Source of the DNA: CAVSUR01 sp963846005
Lineage (GTDB): Bacteria; Actinomycetota; Actinomycetes; Streptosporangiales; Streptosporangiaceae
Direction of reading: 5' to 3'
Assembly: GCA_963846005.1 (NCBI GenBank)
Contig: CAWJUH010000003.1
Location: 1,116,001 to 1,180,000 of the forward strand
Length of the DNA stretch: 64,000 nucleotides
Of the stretch, positions 1-9,122 are shown in pieces (position 1 is the first letter of the stretch; the number at the start of each line of letters is the position of its first letter). The notes under the pieces are model-generated. The model ran no database searches. It was not told the origin of the DNA and saw only the letters and a list, made by a program, of their open reading frames with translations. Made by a program: the position numbers and the translations under genes.

Positions 1-2
1 TG

Positions 3-845
3 TCCGACGCGCGCCGGATGCAGGTCGGCCAGGCCGACGTCGCGGCCGCGCTGGCCGCGGCCCGGGCCGCCGGGCGGGACGGCCGCCCGGCCGCCGAGGG
101 CGCGGTCGGCGCGGGCACCGGGATGAGCTGCCTGGGCTTCAAGGGCGGCATCGGCTCGGCGTCGCGGATCGTGCCGTCCGGGCACACGGTCGGGGCCCTG
201 GTCCTGGCCAACTACGGCGACCGCGAGCGGCTCACCGTCGACGGGGTGCCGGCCGGGCGGCTCCTCCCCGCGCCGCCGGCACCGCCGGGAGCAGGCCGGG
301 AAAACCCCGTTGGCCCGCCACGAGGCCCCCGCCCCGCGCGCCCCGGCCGCCCGGCGCGTCCCGCGCCCGGATCATGCATCACCGTGCTGGTCACCGACGC
401 CCCGCTGGACGCGGCCGGGTGCACCCGGCTGGCCCGGCGGGCCGGGCTGGGCCTGGCCAGGACCGGATCGACCGCGCATCACGGCAGCGGCGAGATCTTC
501 CTGGCCCTGGCCACCGGCCTGCGCGCCGCCCGCGGCGGGCTCCCGCACCCACCGGCCGCCCCAGCACCCCCCGCCGCCCCCGCGCCGCCCGCCCTGGCCA
601 CGCCCGCGGCCCCGGCGCCGCCCGCCCTGACGCCGCTCGTCCCGGTGGCCGGAAGCGCACTGGACCCATTCTTCGACGCGGCGGTGGAGGCGACCGAGGA
701 GGCGGTGATCAACTGCCTGCTGTCCGCGCAGACCGTCACCGGGCGGGGCGGCAACACCTCCGCCGCGCTGCCCGCAGACCAGCTGCTGGATCTGCTGGAG
801 GCGGCCGGCCGTCTCCGCCGCGGCGGATCTCAAAACGCCCACTGA
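3..845 (+). CDS. P1 (S58/DmpA) family N-terminal nucleophile peptidase, 5' end missing
   Basis: Probable aminopeptidase/beta-peptidyl hydrolase of the S58 family, which activates itself by cleaving before a nucleophilic serine or threonine. The conserved block TGMSCLGFKGGIGSASR and the VGALVLANYG segment are clear. The autoprocessing site reads APG|SC (Ser codon 372-374), followed by VLVTDAPL, LGLARTGS and GSGEIFLALAT, all in family order. The frame is open to the left edge, so the start lies outside the window; the ATG at 18 is internal. Two proline/alanine-rich stretches are unusual: one immediately before the nucleophile and one of AP repeats after the GSGEIFLA block. The gene is followed on the same strand by a peptide importer, which suggests a role in using imported or released peptides. 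Family assignment is firm; substrate is inference. Confidence 0.85.
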   Translation, partial: SDARRMQVGQADVAAALAAARAAGRDGRPAAEGAVGAGTGMSCLGFKGGIGSASRIVPSGHTVGALVLANYGDRERLTVDGVPAGRLLPAPPAPPGAGRENPVGPPRGPRPARPGRPARPAPGSCITVLVTDAPLDAAGCTRLARRAGLGLARTGSTAHHGSGEIFLALATGLRAARGGLPHPPAAPAPPAAPAPPALATPAAPAPPALTPLVPVAGSALDPFFDAAVEATEEAVINCLLSAQTVTGRGGNTSAALPADQLLDLLEAAGRLRRGGSQNAH

Positions 846-990
846 GGGACTGTACGGGCAAGTTATCCCAGTGTTAACATCGCGCAACTTGAACCGCCGC
901 TCAGGCGCGAGCGGGCTTTCCCGGCGGCCAGGGCACCGGGAACCGGCTCCGCGGCCGCCTGTGCGCCGCCGCGGGAAGGGGTGAGCCGGG

Positions 991-2682
991 TTGCGATGGT
1001 GGCGCCGCCGCCCGGCGGCCACCCGGTCCCGGCCGGGCCGTTCCCGGCGGCTGGCCGCCCTGCTCGCCGCGGCCACGGTCGCCGCGGCCGCGGCCGGCTG
1101 CAGCACCGCCCAGGGCATCATCTACACCGACAAGGGCGGGCTGTTCCGGCTCGGCAGCTACTCCAGCATCGACTCGCTGAACCCGTTCGTCGCCTTCCAG
1201 GGCGACGCCTACGTCACGTTCGAGTACATCTATCCCGAGCTGGTCCAGTACAACGCCAGGCTGCAGTTCGTGCCGGACTTCGCGCGCAGCTGGTCCGAGT
1301 CGGACGGCGGCAAGGTCTGGACCTTCCGCACCCAGCCGCACGCGGTCTGGTCCGACGGCAAGCCGCTGACCGCGGCCGACGTGGCGTGGACCTACGACAC
1401 CGTGCTGAAGTTCCAGAACGGCCCGACCGCCAACTCGGCCGGCTACGTCGCGCACATGAAGAGCGTGACCGCGCCCAACCCGACCACGGTGGTATTCACC
1501 TACCGCCAGCCGGTGGCCAACGTGCTGTCCCAGCTCCAGCAGGCCCCGATCCTGCCCGAGCACATCTGGGCCAAGTACGCGACCGGCAACGGCAAGGGCC
1601 TGACCCGGTTCACCAACCCGGCCCCGATCGTCGGCGCCGGCCCGTTCACGCTGGTCAAATACGTGCCCAAGCAGATCGCCCTGTTCAAGCGCGACCCGAC
1701 CTTCTACGGGCCCAGGCCGCACATCTACGGCCTCGGCCTGCAGTTCTTCGGCACCGAGGACGCCATGATCAGCGCGCTGAAGGCCGGACAGCTCGACGGC
1801 GTGGAGTTGGTGCCGCCGACCTCGGTGGCCACGCTCAAGGCGGCGGGCTTCGTGGTACCGGAAAACCCGGGCGACGTCTTCGACGATTTCATCATCAACG
1901 CCAACCCCAAGCAGCAGGCCAGCCACCGGGAGCTGGCCAACCCGCTGCTGCGGGAAGCCTTCGACTACGCCATCGACCGCAACGCCATCGTCAAGACCTC
2001 GCTGCTCGGCTACGGGCAGCCGGGCGGCTCGATCATCCCGCCCGCCACTGGCCACTGGTCCGACCCGGCCATCCATCCCACGCCGTACAGCCCGGCCCGG
2101 GCGAACCAGTTGCTGAACCAGGCCGGCTACAAGATGGGCCCAGGCGGCATCCGGATCGCGGACGGTCACCCGATGAGCTACACGGTCATCATGTCGAGCG
2201 ATATCGCCAGCAACTACGGCAACCGCTCGTTCGCGATCGTCCAGGCCGACTTCAAGAAGATCGGCGTGCAGCTGAATCTGCAGGTGCTCGACCCTTCAGC
2301 GGCTTATAACGCAGTGACCGCCAACAACTACAAGAGTTTCGAGCTGTCCATGTGGGACTGGTATCCCCTCGCCGACCCGGACTTCATGCTGTCGGTGCTG
2401 ACCTGCGTGTCCTGGGACGTGTGGAACGACACCGGGTACTGCAGCAAGACCTACGACCACCTGTACTCCGCGCAGAGCGCGGCCATGGTGCCGAGCCAGC
2501 GCCAGCGCGTGGTCAACCAGATGCAGCAGCTCGCCTACAGCCAGCGCCTCTACATAGTGCTCGACTACCCGGCCTCGATCGAGGCGCACAGCAGGCGGTG
2601 GGAGGACCTGCCGACCCCCGGCGGCATCTCGTGGAACTCAGAGTCCAAAATCCCGTTCGAATCCGTGCGGCTGGCCGGATGA
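991..2682 (+). CDS. Oligopeptide ABC transporter, family 5 substrate-binding lipoprotein
   Basis: Extracellular solute-binding protein (SBP_bac_5/DppA-OppA family) that delivers peptides to the permease encoded next. The 563-residue product begins with an arginine-rich region, a hydrophobic stretch and a lipobox ending AAAAAGC, with the lipidated cysteine at residue 37, so it should be membrane-anchored and surface-exposed. Typical blocks are TFRTQPHAVWSDGKPLTA, GAGPFTLVKY and LREAFDYAIDRNAIV. I chose the TTG start because GGGAAGGGG lies just upstream and the signal peptide begins there. The gap before the gene has an AT-richer patch (about 855-890) that may hold the operon promoter, but I cannot define -35/-10 boxes. 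First gene of a five-gene importer operon. Confidence 0.9.
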   Translation: MRWWRRRPAATRSRPGRSRRLAALLAAATVAAAAAGCSTAQGIIYTDKGGLFRLGSYSSIDSLNPFVAFQGDAYVTFEYIYPELVQYNARLQFVPDFARSWSESDGGKVWTFRTQPHAVWSDGKPLTAADVAWTYDTVLKFQNGPTANSAGYVAHMKSVTAPNPTTVVFTYRQPVANVLSQLQQAPILPEHIWAKYATGNGKGLTRFTNPAPIVGAGPFTLVKYVPKQIALFKRDPTFYGPRPHIYGLGLQFFGTEDAMISALKAGQLDGVELVPPTSVATLKAAGFVVPENPGDVFDDFIINANPKQQASHRELANPLLREAFDYAIDRNAIVKTSLLGYGQPGGSIIPPATGHWSDPAIHPTPYSPARANQLLNQAGYKMGPGGIRIADGHPMSYTVIMSSDIASNYGNRSFAIVQADFKKIGVQLNLQVLDPSAAYNAVTANNYKSFELSMWDWYPLADPDFMLSVLTCVSWDVWNDTGYCSKTYDHLYSAQSAAMVPSQRQRVVNQMQQLAYSQRLYIVLDYPASIEAHSRRWEDLPTPGGISWNSESKIPFESVRLAG

Positions 2683-2709
2683 CACCGGGCCGGAAGGAGG
2701 CCGCCTGCG

Positions 2710-3672
2710 GTGCGCAGTGACTACGTGCTCAAGCGCGGCGCCTTCGCGCTGGTGACGATCTTCGTCACGATCACGTTCAACTTCTTCCTGTTCCGGGTGC
2801 TGCCGGGCAACGCGGTGACCAACCTGGCCCGGGTGCCCAAGGCCAGCCCGCAGCTCAAGCATGCGCTGACCGTCGAATTCGGCCTGAACAAGCCCAAGTG
2901 GGAGCAGTACCTGATCTACCTGCGCGAGCTGGCGCACGGGAACATGGGCATTTCCTTCACCTACCAGCAGCCGGTCAGCCACCTGCTGATCGCCGACCTG
3001 AAGAACACCATCCCGATGGTCACCGTGGGCACGGTGGCCGCGATCGTGATCGGGGTGTTCACCGGCGTGCTGTCGGCCTGGCGGCGCGGTTCCGCGCCCG
3101 ACCACATCAGCACCAACACGGCGATCTTCGCCTACGCCTTCCCGACCCAGTGGCTCGGCCTGATGCTGCTGATCCTGTTCGCCGGGGTGCTGCCCACCGC
3201 CGGGATGAGCAACCCGTTCCTGCTCGACCCCGAGCCGTTCTGGCAGCACCTCGGCGACGTAGGCGCGCACATGCTGCTGCCGGCCGCGACGCTGATGCTG
3301 ACCGCCTACGGCAGCTACACGCTGGTGGTGCGCTCCTCGCTGCTGGAGACCCTCGGCGAGGACTACGTGCTCACCGCCAGGGCCAAGGGACTGCCGGTGC
3401 GCCGGATCGTGTGGCGGCACGCGGTCCGCAACGCGCTGCTGCCGATGGTCACGCTGATCGCGCTGGACTTCGGCTACATCGTCGGCGGCGCGGTGCTGAT
3501 CGAGGTGATCTTCAGCTGGCCGGGCATCGGCCTGGCCATGTTCACCGCGATCGACCAGCGCGACTACCCGATGCTGGAAGGCGGGTTCCTGATCCTGACC
3601 GTGTCGGTGATCGTGCTGAACTTCATCTCTGACCTGGTCTACTTCCGGCTCGACCCGAGGATCACCGCATGA
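2710..3672 (+). CDS. Oligopeptide ABC transporter permease, DppB/OppB type
   Basis: Inner-membrane permease subunit of the peptide importer. The 320 residues contain an N-terminal membrane anchor (FALVTIFVTITFNFFLFRVLPG), several further hydrophobic segments and the cytoplasmic EAA loop (EDYVLTARAKGLPVRRIVW, then RNALLPMVT) that docks on the ATPases. The GTG start is preceded by GGAAGGAGG at a good distance, 27 bp after the binding-protein gene. Length and order match OppB/DppB proteins. It should form a heterodimer with the next gene's product. Confidence 0.92.
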   Translation: MRSDYVLKRGAFALVTIFVTITFNFFLFRVLPGNAVTNLARVPKASPQLKHALTVEFGLNKPKWEQYLIYLRELAHGNMGISFTYQQPVSHLLIADLKNTIPMVTVGTVAAIVIGVFTGVLSAWRRGSAPDHISTNTAIFAYAFPTQWLGLMLLILFAGVLPTAGMSNPFLLDPEPFWQHLGDVGAHMLLPAATLMLTAYGSYTLVVRSSLLETLGEDYVLTARAKGLPVRRIVWRHAVRNALLPMVTLIALDFGYIVGGAVLIEVIFSWPGIGLAMFTAIDQRDYPMLEGGFLILTVSVIVLNFISDLVYFRLDPRITA

Positions 3673-3706
3673 GCGCCGGGACGGGCGGGACCAGGAGGGC
3701 CGGGCG

Positions 3707-4672
3707 ATGACGCTGCCGCTGCAGGACCCGTCGCTGGCCGCCGAGGGCCTAGGCGACCCGCCGCGCCGTCACGGGTTCTTCCTGGCCGTGCTGCGCGAGC
3801 GCAAGGCCGCGGTCGTGGGCCTGGCCATCATCGTGTTCTTCGTCGTGCTGGCCATCGCGGCCCCGTTCATCTCGCCCTACAGCGCCACCGCCCAGACCTG
3901 CGCGGTGTACGCGCCGCCGTCGGCGCGGCACTGGCTCGGCTGCGACGACGGCGGCATCGACATGCTCAGCGAGCTGATGCAAGGCGGCCGCATCTCGCTG
4001 CTGGTGGGCTTCGCCGCGACCCTGGTCGCGATGGTGATCGGCGGCGGCGTCGGCATCGTGTCCGGCTACTTCGGCCGCTGGGCCGACGGGACGCTGATGC
4101 GGATCACCGACGTCTTGCTGGTCATCCCGGACCTGGTGCTCGCGCTGGTGATCGCCGATATCTGGGGCGCCAGCCTGTTCCACGTGATCCTGGTCATCGG
4201 GATCCTGGAGTGGACGACCACGGCCCGGGTCATCCGGGCCCAGGTGCTGTCGCTGAAGGAACGGGTGTACGTCAAGCGGGCCCGCTCGCTCGGCTCCGGC
4301 CACGCCCGGATCATCACCCGGCACATCCTGCCGCAGGTCGGGCCGCTGCTGATCGCCAACACCGTGCTCACCGTGGCGATCGCGATCTACCTGGAGACGG
4401 CGCTGGCCTTCCTCGGCCTGGAGGACCCGACCGTCACCACCTGGGGCACGATCCTGGAGCACGCCTTCCAGCGCACCGCGATCAGCTCGGGCGCCTGGTG
4501 GGCGATCGTGCCGGACGGCATCGTGATCGCGCTGGTGATCGTGGGCTGCTTCCTGTTCGGCCAGGCGGTCGAGGACGCGCTGAACCCGCGGCTGCGGGTC
4601 TCGCACCTGAGCCTGCGGCCGTGGCGGATGCGGCCGCGGCCGCTGGTGGGACGGGGGCCGGACGCGATATGA
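3707..4672 (+). CDS. Oligopeptide ABC transporter permease, DppC/OppC type
   Basis: Second permease of the peptide importer, 321 residues. It shows the OppC N-terminal region (RERKAAVVGLAIIVFFVVLA), the conserved ISPYS/HWLGCDDGGID segment, and the EAA loop (KERVYVKRARSLGSGHARI then HILPQVGPLLIAN). About six membrane segments can be seen. It follows the DppB-type gene by 34 bp and its stop overlaps the ATG of the next ATPase (ATGA), which indicates translational coupling. Confidence 0.92.
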   Translation: MTLPLQDPSLAAEGLGDPPRRHGFFLAVLRERKAAVVGLAIIVFFVVLAIAAPFISPYSATAQTCAVYAPPSARHWLGCDDGGIDMLSELMQGGRISLLVGFAATLVAMVIGGGVGIVSGYFGRWADGTLMRITDVLLVIPDLVLALVIADIWGASLFHVILVIGILEWTTTARVIRAQVLSLKERVYVKRARSLGSGHARIITRHILPQVGPLLIANTVLTVAIAIYLETALAFLGLEDPTVTTWGTILEHAFQRTAISSGAWWAIVPDGIVIALVIVGCFLFGQAVEDALNPRLRVSHLSLRPWRMRPRPLVGRGPDAI

Positions 4673-5682
4673 GCCTGCTGGAGGTCAGCGACCTGCACGT
4701 CTGGTTCGACCTGCCGAAAGGCGGCGGCCAGGTGCATGCGGTGCAGGGCGTGTCGTTCGCGCTGGAGGCCGGCCAGCGCTTCGGCCTGGTCGGCGAGTCC
4801 GGCTGCGGCAAGACCACCACGATCCTCGCGCTGATGGGGCTGCTGCCGCCGACCGCGCAGGTGGCCGGCCAGGTCATGCTGGACGGCCGCGACATCCTGG
4901 CCGGCGGCGAGAACTCGGTGCGCTCCGCCCGCTGGAAGGACATCGCGATGGTCTTCCAGGGGGCCATGAACGCGCTCAACCCGGTCAAGAAGGTCGGCTG
5001 GCAGATCGCCGAGCCGATGGCCTACCACGGTGTGGCCGAGGGCGCCGCGGCCCGCAAGCGGGCCGGCGAGCTGCTGGAGCTGGTCGGGATCCCGGCCGCG
5101 GCCGGGCAGCGCTACCCGCACGAGTTCTCCGGCGGCATGCGCCAGCGGGCCTCGATCGCGATGGCGCTGGCCTGCTCGCCGCGGGTGCTGCTGGCCGACG
5201 AGCCGACCACCGCGCTCGATGTGATGGTGCAGGCCCAGATCCTGGAGCTGCTCACCCGGCTGTCCGCCGATCTCGGCCTGGCCCTGGTGCTGGTCACCCA
5301 CGACCTGCCGGTGGTCGCGCAGACCTGCGAGCAGGCCGCGGTGATGTACGCCGGGGAGATCGCCGAGGCCGGGCCGATGGACGTGCTGTTCCACCAGCCC
5401 CGCCATCCCTACACCCGGCTGCTGTTCGCGGCCACGCCGGACCTGTACGGGCGGGAGAAGGTGGCCTCCATTCCCGGCTCGCCGCCGCGGCTGGACGCCG
5501 AGATCACCGGCTGCCCGTTCCGGCCGCGCTGCGACGTGGTGCTGGAGCGCTGCGCGGCCGAGCATCCCGGGCTGACACAGGTCGGCCCGGGTCACCGGGC
5601 CGCCTGCCACCACGCGCAACCGGACGGCGCCCCGCAGCCGGACGGCGACGAGCAGGCGGAGCGGACAGGGGAGCCGGCATGA
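4669..5682 (+). CDS. Peptide ABC transporter ATP-binding protein, DppD/OppD type
   Basis: Cytoplasmic ATPase of the importer. The 337-residue protein has Walker A GESGCGKTT, Q-loop MVFQGAMNALNP, signature FSGGMRQRA, Walker B VLLADEPTTALD and the switch histidine VTHD. The C-terminal oligopeptide-transporter domain carries GCPFRPRC...RC and ends in HRAACHHA. The start is the ATG overlapping the permease stop; longer reading to the left runs through permease coding sequence and is not credible. Its own stop overlaps the next ATPase start, so the importer genes are translationally linked. Confidence 0.93.
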   Translation: MSLLEVSDLHVWFDLPKGGGQVHAVQGVSFALEAGQRFGLVGESGCGKTTTILALMGLLPPTAQVAGQVMLDGRDILAGGENSVRSARWKDIAMVFQGAMNALNPVKKVGWQIAEPMAYHGVAEGAAARKRAGELLELVGIPAAAGQRYPHEFSGGMRQRASIAMALACSPRVLLADEPTTALDVMVQAQILELLTRLSADLGLALVLVTHDLPVVAQTCEQAAVMYAGEIAEAGPMDVLFHQPRHPYTRLLFAATPDLYGREKVASIPGSPPRLDAEITGCPFRPRCDVVLERCAAEHPGLTQVGPGHRAACHHAQPDGAPQPDGDEQAERTGEPA

Positions 5683-6881
5683 CCAGCGACGTGCGCGCGC
5701 CCGCCACCGCGCAGGATCCGCCCGCCACGGCGCCGCCGCTACTGGAAGTGGCGGACCTGGCCGCGCAGTACCCGGTCCGGCGCAGCCTGGGCCAGGCCCT
5801 CACCGCCCGCGGCAAGCGGTTCGTGCACGCGGTGGACGGCATCAGCTTCACGCTGCGCCGCGGCGAGATGCTGGCCCTGGTCGGCGAGTCCGGGTGCGGC
5901 AAGACCACGACCGTGCAGGCCATCCTCGGCATGGTGCGGCCCGCGGCCGGCGCGATCCGGCTGTCCGGCACCGACATCGCGGGACTGCCGGAGCGGCGGA
6001 TGCGGCCCTTGCGGCGCACCGTGCAGATGATCTACCAGGATCCGTACGAGTCGCTCGACCCGCGGTTCCGGGTCCGCGAGACGGTCGGGGAGCCGATGCT
6101 CGTGCACGGCATCGGCGCCACCAAGGCCGAGCGCCGGGACCTGATCACCGGCGCGCTGGAGCAGGCCGGCCTGTCCCCGGCCGAGATGTTCCTCGACCGC
6201 TACCCGCACGAGCTGTCCGGCGGCCAGCGCCAGCGGGTCGCGATCGCCGCCGCGCTGGTACTCGGCCCCGGCCTGCTGCTGGCCGACGAGCCGGTGTCGA
6301 TGCTGGACGTGTCGGTCCGGGCCGGGGTGCTGGCCCTGCTGGACCGGCTGCGCCGGGACGCCGACATGGGCATCCTGATGATCACCCACGACCTGTCCAC
6401 GGCGGCGCACTTCGCCGACCGGATCGCCGTGATGTACCTGGGGCGGATCGTGGAGTCCGGTCCGGCCGCGCAGATCGTGGCTGATCCGCGGCATCCGTAT
6501 ACCAAGGCGCTGTTGTCGGTGGTACCGCAGCGCGACCCCCGGTCCCGGTCGGCGCCGCAGGTGCTGGCCGGGGAGGCACCGGATCCGGTGCACGTGCCGT
6601 CCGGCTGCCGGTTCCATCCGCGCTGCCCGGTGGCGGAGGACCGCTGCCGCACCGAGGACCCGCGGCTGCGCCTGATGGCCGCGGACGGCGCGGCCGAAGC
6701 GCCGGCGAACGGCAGGGACGCGGCGCAAGAAGCGGCGGACGGCCAGGACGCGACGCAGGGGGCGGTGGCGGAAGGCGCGGCGGACGGCGCGGCGGGCGGC
6801 CAGGACACGGCGCAGGCCACCGGTCCCGGCCCGGACGCCGCCAGCCTCGCCGCGCACCGGGCGGCCTGTCATCTCGCCTGA
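5679..6881 (+). CDS. Peptide ABC transporter ATP-binding protein, DppF/OppF type, with low-complexity insertion
   Basis: Second ATPase of the importer, 400 residues. Walker A GESGCGKTT, Q-loop MIYQDPYESLDP, signature LSGGQRQRV, Walker B LLLADEPVSMLD and ITHD are intact. The cysteine-bearing C-terminal domain starts normally (GCRFHPRCPVAEDRC) and ends with HRAACHLA. Between these there is a stretch of roughly 60 residues rich in A, G, D and Q with imperfect GQDA-type repeats (about 6690-6840), absent from the partner ATPase. It starts at an ATGA overlap with the upstream ATPase. The repeat-rich tract continues as DNA repeats just past the stop. Confidence 0.92.
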   Translation: MTSDVRAPATAQDPPATAPPLLEVADLAAQYPVRRSLGQALTARGKRFVHAVDGISFTLRRGEMLALVGESGCGKTTTVQAILGMVRPAAGAIRLSGTDIAGLPERRMRPLRRTVQMIYQDPYESLDPRFRVRETVGEPMLVHGIGATKAERRDLITGALEQAGLSPAEMFLDRYPHELSGGQRQRVAIAAALVLGPGLLLADEPVSMLDVSVRAGVLALLDRLRRDADMGILMITHDLSTAAHFADRIAVMYLGRIVESGPAAQIVADPRHPYTKALLSVVPQRDPRSRSAPQVLAGEAPDPVHVPSGCRFHPRCPVAEDRCRTEDPRLRLMAADGAAEAPANGRDAAQEAADGQDATQGAVAEGAADGAAGGQDTAQATGPGPDAASLAAHRAACHLA

Positions 6882-6900
6882 CCCGCCGGCCGGGCCGGAC

Positions 6901-7014
6901 CCGCCGCAGGCGCTGCCCCAAGAACCGCCGCGGGCGCTGCCCCAAGAACCGCCGCGGGCGCTGCCCCAAGAACCGCCGCGGGCGCCGCCCCTAGAGCCGC
7001 CGCGGGCGCTGCGC
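6901..7014 (+). repeat. 24-bp tandem repeat, about 4.75 copies, between importer and peptidase genes
   Basis: Units of 24 bp start at 6901, 6925, 6949 and 6973, with a partial unit at 6997. The second and third are identical. In the frame of the downstream prolyl oligopeptidase each unit encodes PPRALPQE-like octapeptides with no stop, running directly into that protein, although no ATG/GTG/TTG occurs upstream in that frame after the stop at 6673-6675. Confidence 0.85.
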
Positions 7015-7029
7015 ATCGCGGACCGGCAG

Positions 7030-9081
7030 GTGCACCACGGCCGGGCGGAGACCGATTACTACGCCTGGATGCGCGACCACGACGCCCCTGAGCTACTGCG
7101 CTACCTGGCCGCCGAGCGGGCCTACTACGACGCGTGCAGCCGCCGGACCGAGCCGCTTGCCGCCCGGCTCTTCGCCGAGGCGCAGGCCCGGCTGCCGGCC
7201 GGCCCCGAGTACTCCGCCGCCTGGACCCGCGGCGGCTGGGCCTACCGCACCCGGACCGCGCCGGACGCCGAGGGCCCCCAGTTGCTGCGCTCGCGGCCCG
7301 GGGAGGCCGGCGAGCAGGTCGTGCTGGACGAGAACGAGCTGGCCGCCGCGACCGGCTACGCCGAGGCGGGCTGCCGCGAGCCGAGCCCGGACGGCAGGCT
7401 GCTCGCCTGGTCCGCGGACACCTCGGGGGCCGAGATCTACGCGCTGCGGATCCGCGACCTCGGCTCGGGCGAGGACCTGCCCGAGGTCATCGAGCGCAGC
7501 TACCCGGGCGTGGCCTGGAGCGCGGACTCGCAGTTCCTGTTCTACCTGGTGCCCGACGTGCTGAACCGCCCGTTCCAGGTCCGGCGGCACCGGGTGGGCA
7601 CCTCCGCGGCCGCGGACGTGCTGGTGCTGGCCGAGCCGGACGCCCGGTTCGAGCTGACGCTGGCCGCGGCCCGCAGCGGCGAGCTGATCCTGATCACGGC
7701 CGCCTCCCGGGACACCACGCAGGTGTGGGTCATCCCGGCCGCCGGGCCGCTGGCCGTCCCGGTGCCGGCCGGGCCGCGGCGCCGCGGAATGGAATACCGC
7801 GCCGACCACGCCGCCGGGCCGGCCGGCGGCCCGGGCGAGCTGTACCTGGTCACCGACGACGGCGCGGCCGAGTTCCGGCTGGCGCGGGCGCCCGTTCCGG
7901 CCGGATCAGCTGGCCTGGCCTGGAGCCTGGTCACGACCCCGGCCGCCGCCCCATCCCGGGCGGACACCCGGTTGCTGGGCTGTGATGTCTTCGCTGACTG
8001 CTTGTTGCTGACGCTACGTCGCGACGGCGCGCCACTGCTGACGGTCACCGATCACGACGGCGGCACCATCCGCGAGATCTTGCCCGCCGGCCCGGCCGCC
8101 ACGATCGCCGTCGAGCACGCGGAGGACTACGGGGGCGGCTCGGTGCTGATCAGCGAGCAGTCGCTGATCACGCCGCCGCGCTGGTCCCGGCTGGACCTGG
8201 CCACCGGCGAGCGCACGCCGGTCTGGCGGCAGCAGGTGCCGGGCCACGACCCGGCCCGGTACCGCACCGAGCGGCTCTGGGCGGCGGCCCCGGACGGCAC
8301 CCAGATCCCGGTCACGCTGGCCCGCCGGGCCGGCGTCGCGCTGGACGGGACCGCGCCGTGCCTGCTGTACGGCTACGGCGCCTACGAGTCATGCGAGGAC
8401 CCGCTGTTCGACCTCAGCCTGCCGTCGCTGCTGGACCGCGGCGTGGTGTACGCGATCGCGCACGTGCGCGGCGGCGGCGAATGCGGCCGGGCCTGGTGGC
8501 AGCAGGGCCGGCTGCGGGCCAAGCCGACCACGTTCAGCGACTTCATCGCCGTGGCGGACTGGCTGGCCGGGGACGTGCCCGGGTCCCGGCCGCTGGTGGA
8601 CGGCACCCGGATCGCCTGCCGCGGGCTGTCCGCGGGCGGATTGCTGGCCGGGGCGGTGTACTCCCGGGCGCCGCAGCGCTGGCGGGCCGTGGTCGCCGAG
8701 GTCCCGTTCGTGGACTGCGTGGCCAGCATGCTCGACCCCAGCATCCCGCTGACCGTCAACGAGTGGGACGAGTGGGGTGACCCGCGCGACCCCGGCGACT
8801 ACGCCTGCCTGCGCTCCTACTCGCCCTGCGACAACCCGCCCGCCGGCCCTCGCCCCGCCTTGCTGACCACCGGGACGCTGCACGACCCGCGGGTGGGGAT
8901 CCACGAGCCGGCCAGATGGGTGGCCCGGCTGCGGGAGACCGACACGGCTGGCTCGGTCATCTTGCTGCGCGCCGAGCTGGGCGCGGGCGCGCACACCGGG
9001 CCGTCCGGCCGCCGGGGCCGGCTGCGCTACGAGGCCGAGATCCAGGCGTTCGTGCTGGACGCCCTCGGCATCAACGACTGA
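7030..9081 (+). CDS. Prolyl oligopeptidase family serine peptidase (S9A)
   Basis: Predicted cytosolic peptidase that cleaves short, often proline-containing peptides, fitting its place after a peptide importer. The N-terminus carries HHGRAETDYYAWMRD, the usual entry to the beta-propeller, which fills roughly residues 60-400. The alpha/beta-hydrolase domain has the nucleophile motif GLSAGG, an aspartate in the DPRVGIHEPARW segment and the histidine in GAHTGPSG. The GTG used here is the only standard start in reach, but it has no good ribosome binding site, and related proteins usually have about 20 more residues. The frame is open further left through a repeat encoding PPRALPQE units, so a non-standard start or coupling to the importer operon is possible. 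Family firm; start uncertain. Confidence 0.88.
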   Translation: MHHGRAETDYYAWMRDHDAPELLRYLAAERAYYDACSRRTEPLAARLFAEAQARLPAGPEYSAAWTRGGWAYRTRTAPDAEGPQLLRSRPGEAGEQVVLDENELAAATGYAEAGCREPSPDGRLLAWSADTSGAEIYALRIRDLGSGEDLPEVIERSYPGVAWSADSQFLFYLVPDVLNRPFQVRRHRVGTSAAADVLVLAEPDARFELTLAAARSGELILITAASRDTTQVWVIPAAGPLAVPVPAGPRRRGMEYRADHAAGPAGGPGELYLVTDDGAAEFRLARAPVPAGSAGLAWSLVTTPAAAPSRADTRLLGCDVFADCLLLTLRRDGAPLLTVTDHDGGTIREILPAGPAATIAVEHAEDYGGGSVLISEQSLITPPRWSRLDLATGERTPVWRQQVPGHDPARYRTERLWAAAPDGTQIPVTLARRAGVALDGTAPCLLYGYGAYESCEDPLFDLSLPSLLDRGVVYAIAHVRGGGECGRAWWQQGRLRAKPTTFSDFIAVADWLAGDVPGSRPLVDGTRIACRGLSAGGLLAGAVYSRAPQRWRAVVAEVPFVDCVASMLDPSIPLTVNEWDEWGDPRDPGDYACLRSYSPCDNPPAGPRPALLTTGTLHDPRVGIHEPARWVARLRETDTAGSVILLRAELGAGAHTGPSGRRGRLRYEAEIQAFVLDALGIND

Positions 9082-9122
9082 CCGGCCCGCCGCGCGGCCG
9101 GCCCGGCCTGGCGGCCCGGGCC

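Noticed and set aside
4210..4668. Longer N-terminus for the first peptide-importer ATPase
   Set aside because: It runs inside the permease gene in another frame; the ATP-binding domain begins normally at 4669.
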